Assembly (NCBI GenBank): GCA_037043015.1
Contig: CM073323.1
Span: 26,936,758-27,000,757, forward strand
Origin: Bryum argenteum
Taxonomy: Eukaryota; Streptophyta; Bryopsida; Bryales; Bryaceae
Direction of reading: 5' to 3'
Length of the DNA stretch: 64,000 nt
The first letter of the stretch is position 1. Each line of letters opens with the position of its first letter. The notes below the pieces were generated by a model that worked only from the letters and a program-made list of their open reading frames with translations, did no database searches and was not told where the DNA came from. This document shows positions 48,230-59,020 of the stretch, piece after piece. A program made the position numbers and the translations under genes.

Positions 48230-48586
48230 AGAGAAATCTGCTAAGTAGTCTCCAGTTTAGACCCCAATTGGTCCCCAGTCCGTCGTTTCATGCCATGTTT
48301 TTAGTTATCCGCTAAGTAAAACGGATTGGGGACTAAATGCACCAAATTGGGGACCAGATATAAACTAGGGACCAAATCACTCGGTCTTCTACGCATCACG
48401 TTGTGGGCTCGACGCCAACTTGAATTGGAGACCAAAGTCAGAAAAACATCAAACTCATGCATTTTTGAGTTTAGTCCCCAGTTCGATCTTAGAGTAAAAC
48501 TTTGGTGCCTAGTTCGACGTTTGGTCCCTAGTCCGACCAAAACTGGGTGTTTTGGTTCCTAGTCGTTGTACTTAGTTGATTTCTCT
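48230..48586. mobile_element. Foldback-like insertion, 357 bp
   Basis: Absent from the corresponding place in U2-U4. The inverted ends AGAGAAATCTGCTAAGTA and, from the right, AGAGAAATCAACTAAGTA differ at two positions. Many inverted TGGTCCCYAGT / ACTRGGGACCA motifs fill the interior. The target duplication is unclear because flanking bases differ from the other units. Confidence 0.5.
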
Positions 48587-49252
48587 ATTGTATTTACAGA
48601 TTTGACTTTGATCGGATGGAGAAGGAAGAGAATATTGATCAGAATCAAAGTGATAGTCCAATATTTAGGGATGGAGTGGTAAATCTAAGGTCAACAAACC
48701 TTTTTTTCTGAGTTTGAGGAGTTCATGAGGTAAGTACAGGATCTTTAAACAAGTTTTGATTTGTAATGTATGAAATTTATTTAGATCAGTATTCCAAAAA
48801 TATTTTTAGACGATTCCCATCCTTTTTGTGTCAATTGAATATTTCAAATTAGACAAATTGTAAAGAGGGCGGCTAGGAATCTCTTTATGTAGAATCAACT
48901 TGCTTCTTCAAATTGTTCTCTTTTTGGAGATAGTGTATTTTATCTCCAAAAGGTGTTTTTTATTTTAGATAAGGATGACAAATTGAAAAGACAAGTTCGT
49001 TGAATAGTTGTGTTAATATGAGTAATGCTCTATCTAATCAAGTTGTGCACATGAAAGCTTGCAATTTTAATTGAGGACCAAGCCATGTGGATTTCTACAT
49101 GCACGAAGCAAGGTAATATATCACATAGTTTGCAACGTACAAAAGTAAAGAAATGAAGCCAAGCCAAAGGTTATCCCAAGTCATATAGAGTTCTTCTCAC
49201 GTCCCCTCCACATTTATTGAACAAATTTAAGTGTGAGGCATGAAATTGGACA

Positions 49253-49581
49253 GAGGAGGTCGTGGGTTCTATTCCCCATGCCGGCATGGTGCTCACCACT
49301 ATAGTCCACCCAACTATTGTGGGGGGTCCTTGGACCTTGTTGTATGGGTACCTCAAAGCCCTTTGGGGGGATACTATGTCAAGTATCTTCAAGGCATTAG
49401 TAACTAGGCTAGAAACTAGCGTAGTTATAGTGTCCACCCTCGAGAGGGGGAAGTAGTATTGTTTCAATTTCCCCTTGTCCGGTGGCCATCGGGATATTAA
49501 CATTACGAACGGACACTTCATTCACGCCGGCCCCTTGGAAAGGGACCGGAGTTTCTATCTTATCTTATCTCTATCTTATCT
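49253..49581 (+). mobile_element. tRNA-derived SINE, about 329 bp, 5' truncated
   Basis: A 9-bp direct repeat AATTGGACA flanks it (49244-49252, 49582-49590), and the other units have this site once in slightly different form. Near the left end lies a B-box-like GTGGGTTCTATTCCCC. The right end is a simple TTATC-type repeat. No A box is present, so the 5' end is probably lost. Open frames within it are chance. Confidence 0.72.
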
Positions 49582-52371
49582 AATTGGACATGTTATATGT
49601 TTGTGACACTTGCTTACGCCCGAAGTTTCAAGATGCCTAAAATGGTTTGGTTTACCTTTGATCAAGCTCCCGTATACTTGATTGTTATCATATAAAGTTA
49701 AACCCTTTTGCAAATTGTAATGTTGTCTTCAAGAGATGTTTACTCTTGAAATTCAAAATTACACTTAGAGCACGTAGAAATTTAGTGGGAACTACAACAT
49801 ATTTCTTTATACACTTAAAATTTTCTACACACGGAGTACAGAGGATAAACTCAAAAATTCATGAAAAAGTTAAAATTTTACTATCATTTCAGATCATTAT
49901 TCTCGGAAATTTTCTTACATGTGTATAAGAAGTATTGAGGTATGTTTTGACTTTTATTTTCTTTTGTTTTTTCTTCAATCATACTAAAAATCAGTTTTTA
50001 GTTGGCTTCTTTATCATCAAAAACAACATTTCTATATGAATTTTACTTATTGAAAGTTCACATTCAAGGATTTGAGTATCTTCAAATTCTCAAGGAACCC
50101 CACGATTTACATTTTACTATTTGGTTTAAACTTTGTCCACACATGCAACCATGGGGAGTATCCAATGTGTTACCTCTAATTAAAGTCTCCAAGTAGTTAA
50201 GTGTATCATAATAACTACCTATTCTTGGTTGAACATTGACATAAAAGAGGCAATAAAATAACATACTCTAAAATTGTGCAAATCTCATTCGAACAAATTC
50301 TTCATGAAGTGATCTAAGAAATTATTTTGGACGAATGTGCAAATTTCAAGGGAGAGTAGTGATAAAGAAATCATAGTTCTCTAACTTTACTTTATTTAGT
50401 TATAATAACTGCAACCTTGGACCCAATATCATAGGTGTTTCTTAGACTGATAAAGGTGTCGTGTACATTTGAGGATAAACTTAGAGGCTATGATGTTAGT
50501 CATGGAAAAATTAGCCAATTACACGGTTTCAGGTGCTGCTTGGATTACAAACTATTTATTTAAACAATTTCCGTTATATAACTAAGAGGTCACCTTGTGC
50601 ATCAACATATATAATTCATGAATAAATTACCCTTTAGTTAGTCTTTTTAATATCACAGAGTTTGTGTGATATTGCAAAGTCGATGTGATATTACAAAGTT
50701 CAAGTGATATTATAGAGCATCACAAAGCGGTCCCAAACAACACCCATTGTGCCATTTTGCAAGAACATGTCACCACAATGCGACATTGTCGCTAAAATTG
50801 TGCTTCGTGGCGAAATGGCACAAGGAATATTGTCACTTTGTCGGAATCGGGGTTGCTATTTCTCATCACTTGTCAATCGCTCGGTTCTACGCTTGGTTCT
50901 ACTAAATTCACCGACCTCTTCAACCAGAGGGCTTGAAATTCATGGATGCTTGAAAATGGGTTGGTTTACTGTAATGGGTTGACCAATTCATATTAGAGTT
51001 GAGCCCATCTGAAATTGAAGTCGGTCTCAACTCAAGCTTTGATTTACAAAGTGGGCCGCAAAATTGGCCTTGAAATACAAAGTCCATTGACACACTTTGA
51101 AGGCCTACATTAGAAATGTTACTTTAGGTTGGTTCTTCCAAATGGGCCTAAGTGACTTAATATTAGGGCCCATTTCTAAGGCCCATTTCCAAACCCTAAC
51201 ATTCATGTATGATAGTACTTGAATTGCCTAGATGGGCCCAAGAGGGGAAGTAGGTCGTCACTCCATGAGAACTCAATTTTCTGGCTAGGGCCCATACTTT
51301 CCCTCCAAAATGCTACCATGTGAACCGCCACATAAGCTTTGTGAGAAGTGGGCCAACTCTCAATATGAAGCCTTTGGGCCCATTTGAGGGAAATCTAAGC
51401 ATTCTCATTGGTTGATATTTAGGGCTCAAAGATATGCCGTAATATAATGTGGCCCTAAGAGAGCGCTCACAAACGGGCCACAAGTTTTTGTATATTGGGA
51501 TAGTCTAGTTGTATTTATCAATTTTGGACTCTTCTCCAATTTGCTATGAATTTTTGAAGGTTGGCATATAGATAATCCAAAAATGATGTCGTGATTTGGC
51601 ACCCTATAATACAAGGGATGAGTTGTAAATGGTACTATTGAATTGCAAAGCTAGTGTCTTTACTGGTAGAGTAGACCTTGCTCATGAGTGGCAGCTCGCT
51701 CAACCCTCTTTAAGCGATTTGGCAGGACATCCCCCAAGTTGGTACTTACCGACGCGCTTGCCTTGCTGCCCCACAACCCTGCCCGGTCAAATAAAAATTT
51801 GGGGGTAACTTTGCACTCTATTTTTGAATGGTAGATGTCACTCATCATGCTAGGAAGGGGTGTCGTAAGGGTAAAATGGTGTCTTAGATCCCATTCCCAA
51901 CCTAAGAATTCCAAAAAAGTGGCAAATTTTTAAAAAAATGAAAAAAAATAATAGTGGCCGTTTTTGGCTAGGCAGGGAGTATGGGTAGGCAACCGCGCTG
52001 GAATTCAGGAAAGTACCAGCGTGGGGATGTCGTGTCCACGTCCTCTCTTAGTACCTTCACTTAACACTCTCCTCTTTTTTCCTCTTCTTCATCTCCAAAT
52101 TTTCACTGTACAAAAATTACTGCACTTGACTCCAAGTAGAGGTTCTCCTATACAAGAGAGGTAATTTTTCAATTGACCATATACTATCGAGTGGTTAGAA
52201 GACCAAAAAAATTTTGCACCTCCGGGTGAAATAGCCCAAAGCTTCATTATTGGTAATGCTCCATTTTAGAGCACTCTCTCTTGTATATATATTATTTTCT
52301 GCTGAGGTTTTCAGAATTTACATATAAACCTACAAGGCCAACTTCACATATAACTGATTGAAGGTATCACT

Positions 52372-52512
52372 CTTTAGTGTCTATTCGTGAAAGGGGTGAG
52401 TAGTACTCTTCTTCTACCTCTTTGTCATGTGGCCATCGAGGTAAAGACATTACGAACAGACGTATTCACGCCAACCTTTGATTTGAAGATTGGAGATCTT
52501 ATCTATCTATCT
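52372..52512 (+). mobile_element. Second SINE copy of the same family, 141 bp, 5' truncated
   Basis: A 10-bp direct repeat AGGTATCACT flanks it (52362-52371, 52513-52522). Its body shares 'gtggccatcg', 'cattacgaac' and 'ttcacgcc' blocks with the copy at 49253-49581, and it ends in a TATC repeat. It lacks the promoter part. Confidence 0.75.
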
Positions 52513-53975
52513 AGGTATCACTGTACTGTAAACAAAGCAAATGTTGACACAGGATTGAACAAAAGAGAGCGGTGCACTTAAGAATTCAACAACTATTTAA
52601 TTTTTCAACTGAAAACACACTAATTGCCTCTAGAAAGAAAAGAAGAAGAAGGAAAGAAATTTAAAAAAAAATCAACAACTCCACCGTGACACAGCCCATG
52701 ATGCCGCGTCGTCTATTATTGATTTGAGCGCGTCATGCAAAGGTTGACAACCCATGCTGTATATTTTATGCTTTAAACCAAATAAATACCCACTGCCTTC
52801 GAAAATAAAGGCATCAATTCCACCAGATATTCCTGCCGACAGAAAGTTCCAAAGAATCAATATACTATTTTAGTTCAAAGTCGGAAAGTGCTGCTAAGAT
52901 TCTCCTCGGATATTCGGATTTGACAAGGCTTCGTGCTTACCTTCTCGCCTTTCGTGCACCTGGCATCTAGAACTCGTTAACCTTGCCAGCATCTCCAGCA
53001 CATTTGTTGACCTCTTCCCAAGGTACGGCTTCCTCCTTCATCCTCCTCCTACAGACTCCTTGCGAACATCTTCCTACATGTTTACTGCCGGCGTGCTGCA
53101 TAAGCCCCTCATTTCTGCTCTGGAGGTTGAAAGTCCAGCTTTCCGTTGGAGCAAGATACTGCCATCATTTGAGGAGTTTTGCCGGCCTGCTTTGTGAAGC
53201 TGGTCACTGAAGTAGGCGCTGGCGCCTTGGCTTGTGTTTTGCGGTATCGTACGAGCTTCGACTTGTGGCGCTTTCTTTCGCTTGCGGTATTCTGCAAGCC
53301 TCGGTATCTCATATCGTTCATCACGCACAACTCATCTGGGCGGACGATTGATCCTAGCCTGTTATTCGAGCACGGCATTCCAGGTACGACTAGTTCAAGG
53401 TGTCACAAGCTTTTGCATGTAGGTCGACTATTGTCCCAGAATATGTCGGCTAATATGGATTAGTGCTGGCTCGGTGCATTGGAGCAGGAACCCCCTGCGT
53501 TCGGTACTGTCATCTGTGTAGTGGAAGTTGAAGGTCTCTAGCGTTATTTCTTACTCGCTCATACAGCACTCGGCAGGAGCGAGGAATAATCATCAGCATA
53601 AGAAGAGAAGCTTGGCTCTGTGAAGATGGATTGCTGATGTTGGCGCTTTGGCTTGTGGTAATCAATACGAGCCTCAGGTTTCTTGTGGAGTCCATCTCGT
53701 ATCCGGTCTTCACGTTCGATTTGTCTGCACAGAGAATATTCTTATCCTTACATCTGAGCACAACTTTTCCAGGTGAGATTGATTCACCCAGTAACAAGCG
53801 TCTGGTCGCGGATTGTCTTTCCTGATCGGAACATGTGTCACGTTTGAGGGTTAGGAGTTATTCATTTCCGAATGCCTGTTCGCATTCTGAGACGTTGGAT
53901 CTTATGTTTTCGTAGGATTACGTCAGGAATTAAAGGGCTACAATTGATAAGCGTAGTGAGTACGCATCGAGTATC

Positions 53976-55748
53976 ATGGAGGGCTCAAGTGAGTGCGAAT
54001 TTCTCTCTGCTCAGTCGGTGGTTGCGACCGTGTCTGCTACTGCTTCTTCGAGCACGCAATATGAGAGTGCAGAAGATGAGAGCATGCTGGAGAGTGAGAG
54101 CCTGTCTAGCAGCATGTTGCAAGAGAGGATTGACGCATCGAAGTTGCACTGGAGTGAGCTGTCGGATAGTGATCGCAGCTTGAGCGGGGTGGAAGTGGCA
54201 GCAGATAACAGGGAAGTCTTCAGGACTCTGCAGTCGCATCCGGAATGGGGTCGCTTCTTTTGGACATTTGATGAGAAGTCACGTCGAACATTGGTGGTGG
54301 GTGAGAAGTTTGCAGAGGGTGGGCAAGCCGAGCTTTTCAAGGCCTATGTCACTTGGAATGATCCAGTTTACAGGCAATATGACTTGGAGGACAATGTGAA
54401 GTTTGTGTTGAAGGTTTTTAAGGAAGGCACTTTGTTACGGGATTTACAAGGACAATGGCCCCATGGATTTTTGAAATGGGAAAGTGATGAATATAATCGA
54501 GCGAGGAATCAATTGCAAATGACGTCAAGTCAATTTCATCGTAATTTCCTCGTATGTGGGACAATATTAAAGAGTGGGAGATTTGCATTCTTGATGACAA
54601 TGCATGATGAGGATCTGCAGAGCTTAATCCAACGACGGATGCATGGACAAAAATATGGGCGGGGACCACTTTCAAAGAAGGAAAGTGAGGCAATTATGTA
54701 CAAGATTGGACTTGGGGTGTTATGGTTACATGAGCATGATGTTGTGCACAGAGACCTCAAGGCCGCTAATGTACTATGTAGCAAGAATGGACGTTGTTGT
54801 GTGGCGGATTATGAGTGTTCGATTGGTGTGATAGGAACAGGGTATTGGAGGGCTCCTGAAATATTGCATGCTTGCAAATGTAAGACCGTAAATCGGAAGC
54901 TAGAGTTGTTTTCGAAAGCAGCAGATGTTTATAGTTATGGAATGATATGGTATAAGCTCTTGTCTGGGAAGTCCCCATTTGAAGGTGAAATGGTGACAAT
55001 GGAATCGGTTATTGAAGGGCAACGACCGACACTGCCAACATATGTAGATGATTGGACAAAAGAATTTCTACATAGATGTTGGGACTCTACTCCTAGTGAA
55101 AGACCTATAATTCAATAGATCTTGAGTGTTATTGCATTAAATACAAGTATGCAATGGATCAAAGATTGGGATGAGGTGCGGATGAGGACAAAGGTAATGG
55201 ACATTATAGAGTACCAACTTGGATGTGACAACCTTTCACACACGGCCACAAGACTTGAACGTGGAAACTTCAAGTGCTTATTGTGTTTTGAAGTGTATTC
55301 ATACATGATGAAGTGTACAACATGTACGGACCACTATCTTCATTCAAGATGTGCAATCGTAGAGGGATTCTTCAATTCTTCTTCACATGTACATCAATTG
55401 AGAATGCATCCTCCAAGGTGGAGGAGTAGTTCAAGATTGGTATGTGATGGTTGCCAATTGGAAATTGGCAAGGAATTTTGGTATCAATGCCCAGTTGCAG
55501 AGTGCGATTTCGATTTGCACCTAGAATGTGCTAAATATGTGAAAAGGATTTTACATCCCTCACACAAGGAGCACAAGTTAGTGCTTTCTTCAAGCTCTTC
55601 ATCAACTAGTTTGAAAGATTCAAGTGTCACTTGTGTGTGTTGCAAACTCCAAATCAAATCCATGGAGTTTAAATATCATTGTAAAGAGTGTGTATTCTAC
55701 ATACATCCAAAATGCGCTGTACCAAATGTGAAGGTACATAGGTGTTGA
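53976..55748 (+). pseudogene. Kinase-DC1 copy 4, kinase and zinc fingers separated by a stop
   Basis: The frame is open from 53976 to a TAG at 55116-55118 (codon 381). This gives a 380-residue protein with loop, lysine, HRDLKAAN, DYE, APE and nearly all of the kinase C-lobe. The same frame continues open from 55122 to 55748 (208 codons) with the DC1 modules, the first of which is shortened by six bases near 55290. The kinase-only product might still fold. I call it a pseudogene because the same stop is in copy 3, which is clearly dead, but a truncated functional kinase is possible. Confidence 0.78.
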
Positions 55749-56871
55749 TTGTCAACATAATACATAGAAATGTTGTTCTTTTGTGTTTTTGAATGGAGGG
55801 TGTTCACCGTGAAGGTGTATATATAAAGATGTTTTATGAAGTATTTTTCTTTCTATTCTTAAGATAGCCACAATAATGAATGGTGTTTGAGTAACTCAAA
55901 ATAGAAGAATTTATGATTGTTTGGTGCACTCCATGCTTATTAAGCTCTGGATGGATTGACTCGTTTCTAGTAAAAACAACACATTTTTAAAAATGATTCC
56001 ATCATTGAAAATAATCGTAGTTGGGTGAAAGCGCACTAATTTTTGTGTGAATTTGTACTATCCCCCTTATAAAACATAAACTTTGTACTTTTGAGGTTTT
56101 TTGGAAGACTGTGATGTAATGGAATGTGAAAAAGGTGTAAAAATACATATTTAGAAGTATTGCCGATATTTTCTGAAATGAAGTACAATGGATTTATAAT
56201 ATTCATAAGTAATGTCATTATTGGCCCTCAAAAAATTAGTACTTTAGAATTGAGATCTAAATAGGGCCTTGAAGTTGGTTGCTTCTTGAAAAATCTGATT
56301 GTAACGTACTAGTCTTCCACCCTAGCATGCTTTTGCCCAGTTATTCAATTTAAGAGAGTAAAACTTTGAAAATCAATATAAAATGTAATTTCTATTATTA
56401 GTAATTGGAAATTGCTATGATTGGCTGAAATCACATATTACATGATAAAATGGAGAGAGGCCACAAGTAACCTATGAGGAACCTTATTAGTTTCCCGAAA
56501 TAGTAAGTTTTCTTACACTAAGAAAACTTTGCCCTGTTTGTGTTTGAAGGCTTATTCTGAACAATCTATGAATCCAAACGCGGTTCTGTAAATTGGATGT
56601 GGTTCCCAACTTATCAAACTTCTGGAATGTTAAAAAAATTCCAAAAAAAATCTTTTTCAATCCAGGTACAGCTCCTCAAAATTCGGGATCGACCATAAAA
56701 TGGTCGATTGGGCTCGTAGGGGTTAAAAGACCATCGCGGTTTCAAAATAGTTAGCCTTTTTGGGGCAATATTAGGTACTTTATAAACTTAAAAGACAAAT
56801 AAACTCATTTCTAAAATCCACATATTAAAAGAAAAGAAGACTCTCTAAACCATATTCTTCAGCTTAAGGGA
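55749..56871. other. Spacer downstream of kinase copy 4, partly replaced
   Basis: Unit homology runs to about 56345, then unrelated AT-rich DNA follows to 56722, where a TTAA element end rejoins unit sequence at the position matching about 13907. No gene is supported. Confidence 0.55.
56345..56722. mobile_element. Right end of a TTAA element, left end not found
   Basis: The right end read inward is CCCCTACGAGCCCAATCGAC, followed by a subterminal hairpin TCGACCAT/ATGGTCGA (about 56689-56707). TTAA stands at 56723-56726, and the uninterrupted site in U1 and U4 is a single TTAA. The left edge has been lost together with about 1.2 kb of unit sequence. Confidence 0.5.
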
Positions 56872-57335
56872 TTTCATTCCCATAAAGTTATCTCCCCATA
56901 AGTGGAGAACTTCAATCTCCATATTAATTGAGGTCTTGAGCTTTAATCATGTGATATGGTGCCCAGAGTAATCAATTAAAATATTAAATATACTTGGAAC
57001 CATGATGTTCATAGCGTAGTGAAAATATTTGAGCTAAAATGGTTTACAAGTCACATAATGGCTTGGTGACATGTAATAACGTCAAATTTGGATAGTTTAT
57101 CAAGCTTCGGTGGTGACATTTGAGAAGTGATGATGGGTGAGTTCCATTCTTGAGGGCAATTTTGCCATGAGCCCCATTTTAATACAACAAGGTGTATGGT
57201 TAATGATGTTACATACTCCAACTCCCTTCTCCAATTAATCAACTTAAAGAGCATGCAAAGAGCCTAGGCATACAAGAGGCTCAGAAAGCTTAGAACACGT
57301 GTTCAAACCCCACAAGCAAGTGTTTGAGACGATAA
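56872..57335 (+). repeat. Array stub U6
   Basis: It matches the first 400-500 bp of a unit and then, after 57247, the sequence that lies to the right of the large TTAA element in U2-U5. The TTAA element itself is absent; a single TTAA stands at 57244-57247. Homology ends near 57335 and marks the right border of the array. Confidence 0.75.
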
Positions 57336-57476
57336 GTTGTTGTCGTCTTAAGTTTACGGTTTCAATCTCAGCTTTACAACAAAGTTAGTCATGCAAGTGA
57401 TTTGTTGTGTCTTGGAGTTTTTTGGAACCTTAACAAAGTTGTACTAAAAGTAACTCAAAAATCTTGGACCCTTTAA

Positions 57477-58045
57477 CCCATTGACTCTGAGTAGCTCTAT
57501 TCCTTCCACTATTGGTAATCATTTTTATTTTATTTTTATTTCCAATTTTAACCTAGTTTATGTAGCCCTCTTTTTAGCTCAATTTAAGATGTGATATATA
57601 TATATATGGCATTCATTCTAGTACACGGGATTTAGTTCAGGACTCAATTTCCTTTATAGCATTTGAAGCGTTTTTCATCATTGCCTAGATTTTTTTTTAA
57701 TGATTTTCTTTGTACAACTGTGTACTTGAGAAAAATGTGAATATCATTTTAGTTGGAAGTTTTTACTTGCAATTGTTAGTAGCAACTCCATTCTAAAGTG
57801 AAATTGATGAGATCTTGCAATCTTTTCCAAGTTCTAGCACATTGTAACCTCACAATCTATGAGGCCTCCACATTTGGCCCGCATAATTTACAATAAGATA
57901 ACAACATAATTATGCAACAAAGATCTAAATAGCTCACATTCAAATACAAATATGGGTGTTGAAAAGATGTTTCTCCACCAAAAATACCCCTAAATCTTTG
58001 AGGATTACAGTCAACAAATAGAATCTTATTAATTAGTATGTAGGG
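57477..58045. mobile_element. TTAA-flanked element, second type, degraded, 569 bp
   Basis: TTAA lies at 57473-57476 and 58046-58049, with CCC and GGG next to them. The middle and right parts resemble 32400-32660 by eye (shared 'aaagtgaa.ttgatga' and 'aatctatgargcct' blocks). The terminal inverted repeat is weak. No empty site is available for proof. Confidence 0.5.
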
Positions 58046-58049
58046 TTAA

Positions 58050-58704
58050 ACTATTTTCAGAGTCTAGCGATATTCAAGGTTCATGAATCAGCAGTCATGA
58101 CAAAGTAAGAACTTCCCCAGAAACCGTTCGTGGTGAACCCAAATGAATCAAGACAGAATGAATCAGAGAACATGTCCCAATCGGCAGATACCAATTGATC
58201 ATGTGACCACAGCTTATTGCAGTTTATCAAACTTCCAGCAAATGAATGAGACCTTCATTGATATATTTTCATTTTCATCAGAACATGAACACTTAAGGTC
58301 ACTCATGAATTGCTTCCGATACACCCCACTAATGCTCAAGAATAGTCAAAAACAGTTTTCCATGAGAATTTTTGATATGACTATAATCTTGAGATGTATT
58401 CCAACAAGTTTGTATGTGGAAGATGTGGCAGAATTTCGATCCAAATAACTACAGTATTGAATTTGCAAATACATGTTTTCTGTTGAGCAATGCATTCTTT
58501 ATCAATTCCTGGATTTTTGATTTATTTAGTCTTACCCTTCGGACTTCACATGCCTTTTCCATCGATTTAGAGTGACCTTTATAATTGAAATTGAACATAC
58601 CTGCATGTGAATATTCAAGCATTTTAAAGTACTGACAGGGCAAAAATTATATTTACAAATTCACAAAACATATATGCATCACGCAGAAGCTCATGTCTCT
58701 GGTC
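58050..58704. other. Spacer before the tRNA gene
   Basis: AT-rich. An open frame of 101 codons at 58143-58448 has no recognisable domain and unbiased composition. I see no supported gene here. Confidence 0.5.
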
Positions 58705-58776
58705 TATCAGAGCGAGGTTTCGATCCTCGGACCTGTGGGTTATGGGCCCACCACGCTTCCGCTGCGCCACTCTGAT
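58705..58776 (-). tRNA. Initiator tRNA-Met (CAU)
   Basis: The minus strand folds as a complete cloverleaf of 72 bases. The acceptor stem AUCAGAG/CUCUGAU starts with an A:U pair and is followed by discriminator A. The anticodon CAU (complement of 58742-58744) sits on a stem with three G:C pairs next to the loop. The T loop reads AUCGAAA instead of the elongator TTCRANN. These are marks of the eukaryotic initiator tRNA, which starts protein synthesis. No intron is present and CCA is not encoded. Confidence 0.96.
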
Positions 58777-59020
58777 GCGCTGATGGCATGTCAGACGAAT
58801 TACTAATATATATAGTCACGAAGTCAACTACTGCTCGGGATTTTTCAGGATTTTAGGTCCGGCACAGCATCAATCAGGGCATAAAATACAATGGAGATGC
58901 AAGAAAATATTATGGAATGACAATGCTACACAAATCCTGATAAAGAAATAACTGATTCAACTTGTTCTTGGAAAGAAATGCATACGAGTGAGATAAAAAA
59001 ATACAGCATTTTATAGAGTG

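Larger units (their letters stand above)
44907..56871 (+). repeat. Array unit U5 (kinase split from DC1 part by a stop)
   Basis: It carries a MITE (45103-45507), the TTAA element (45721-46631), the glycosidase fragment (47136-47352), a foldback (48230-48586), two SINE copies (49253-49581, 52372-52512), the leader (52780-53975) and kinase copy 4. The downstream spacer is shortened: at about 56345 it leaves unit homology and rejoins at 56723 after the right end of a TTAA element. Confidence 0.87.
5099..57335 (+). repeat. Degenerate tandem array of kinase-bearing units
   Basis: The same ordered set of landmarks recurs: 'gcttaag' at 14045, 20070, 32868, 44907 and 56872; the 'ggggttaaagagcatgc' junction at 15553, 21628, 34176 and 46628; glycosidase exon fragments at 16055, 22139, 36321 and 47136; 'gggccgctar' or a close variant at 5100, 17402, 23538 and 37674; and kinase start codons at 10306, 28515, 40386 and 53976. 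Full units are about 12-13 kb, all in the same orientation, and differ by deletions and mobile-element insertions. Confidence 0.92.

Noticed and set aside
49171-49521. Minus-strand frame of 116 codons
   Set aside because: It spans the border of a SINE insertion, so it is a chance frame.
5099-57335. CRISPR-like or phage-like repeat system
   Set aside because: Repeat units are kilobases long with plant genes and transposons; no short direct repeats with regular spacers occur.
57594-57609. Short TA dinucleotide run
   Set aside because: Only about seven repeats; ordinary AT-rich microsatellite.
58143-58448. Open frame of 101 codons
   Set aside because: No recognisable domain and no conserved neighbours; length is within chance for this base composition.
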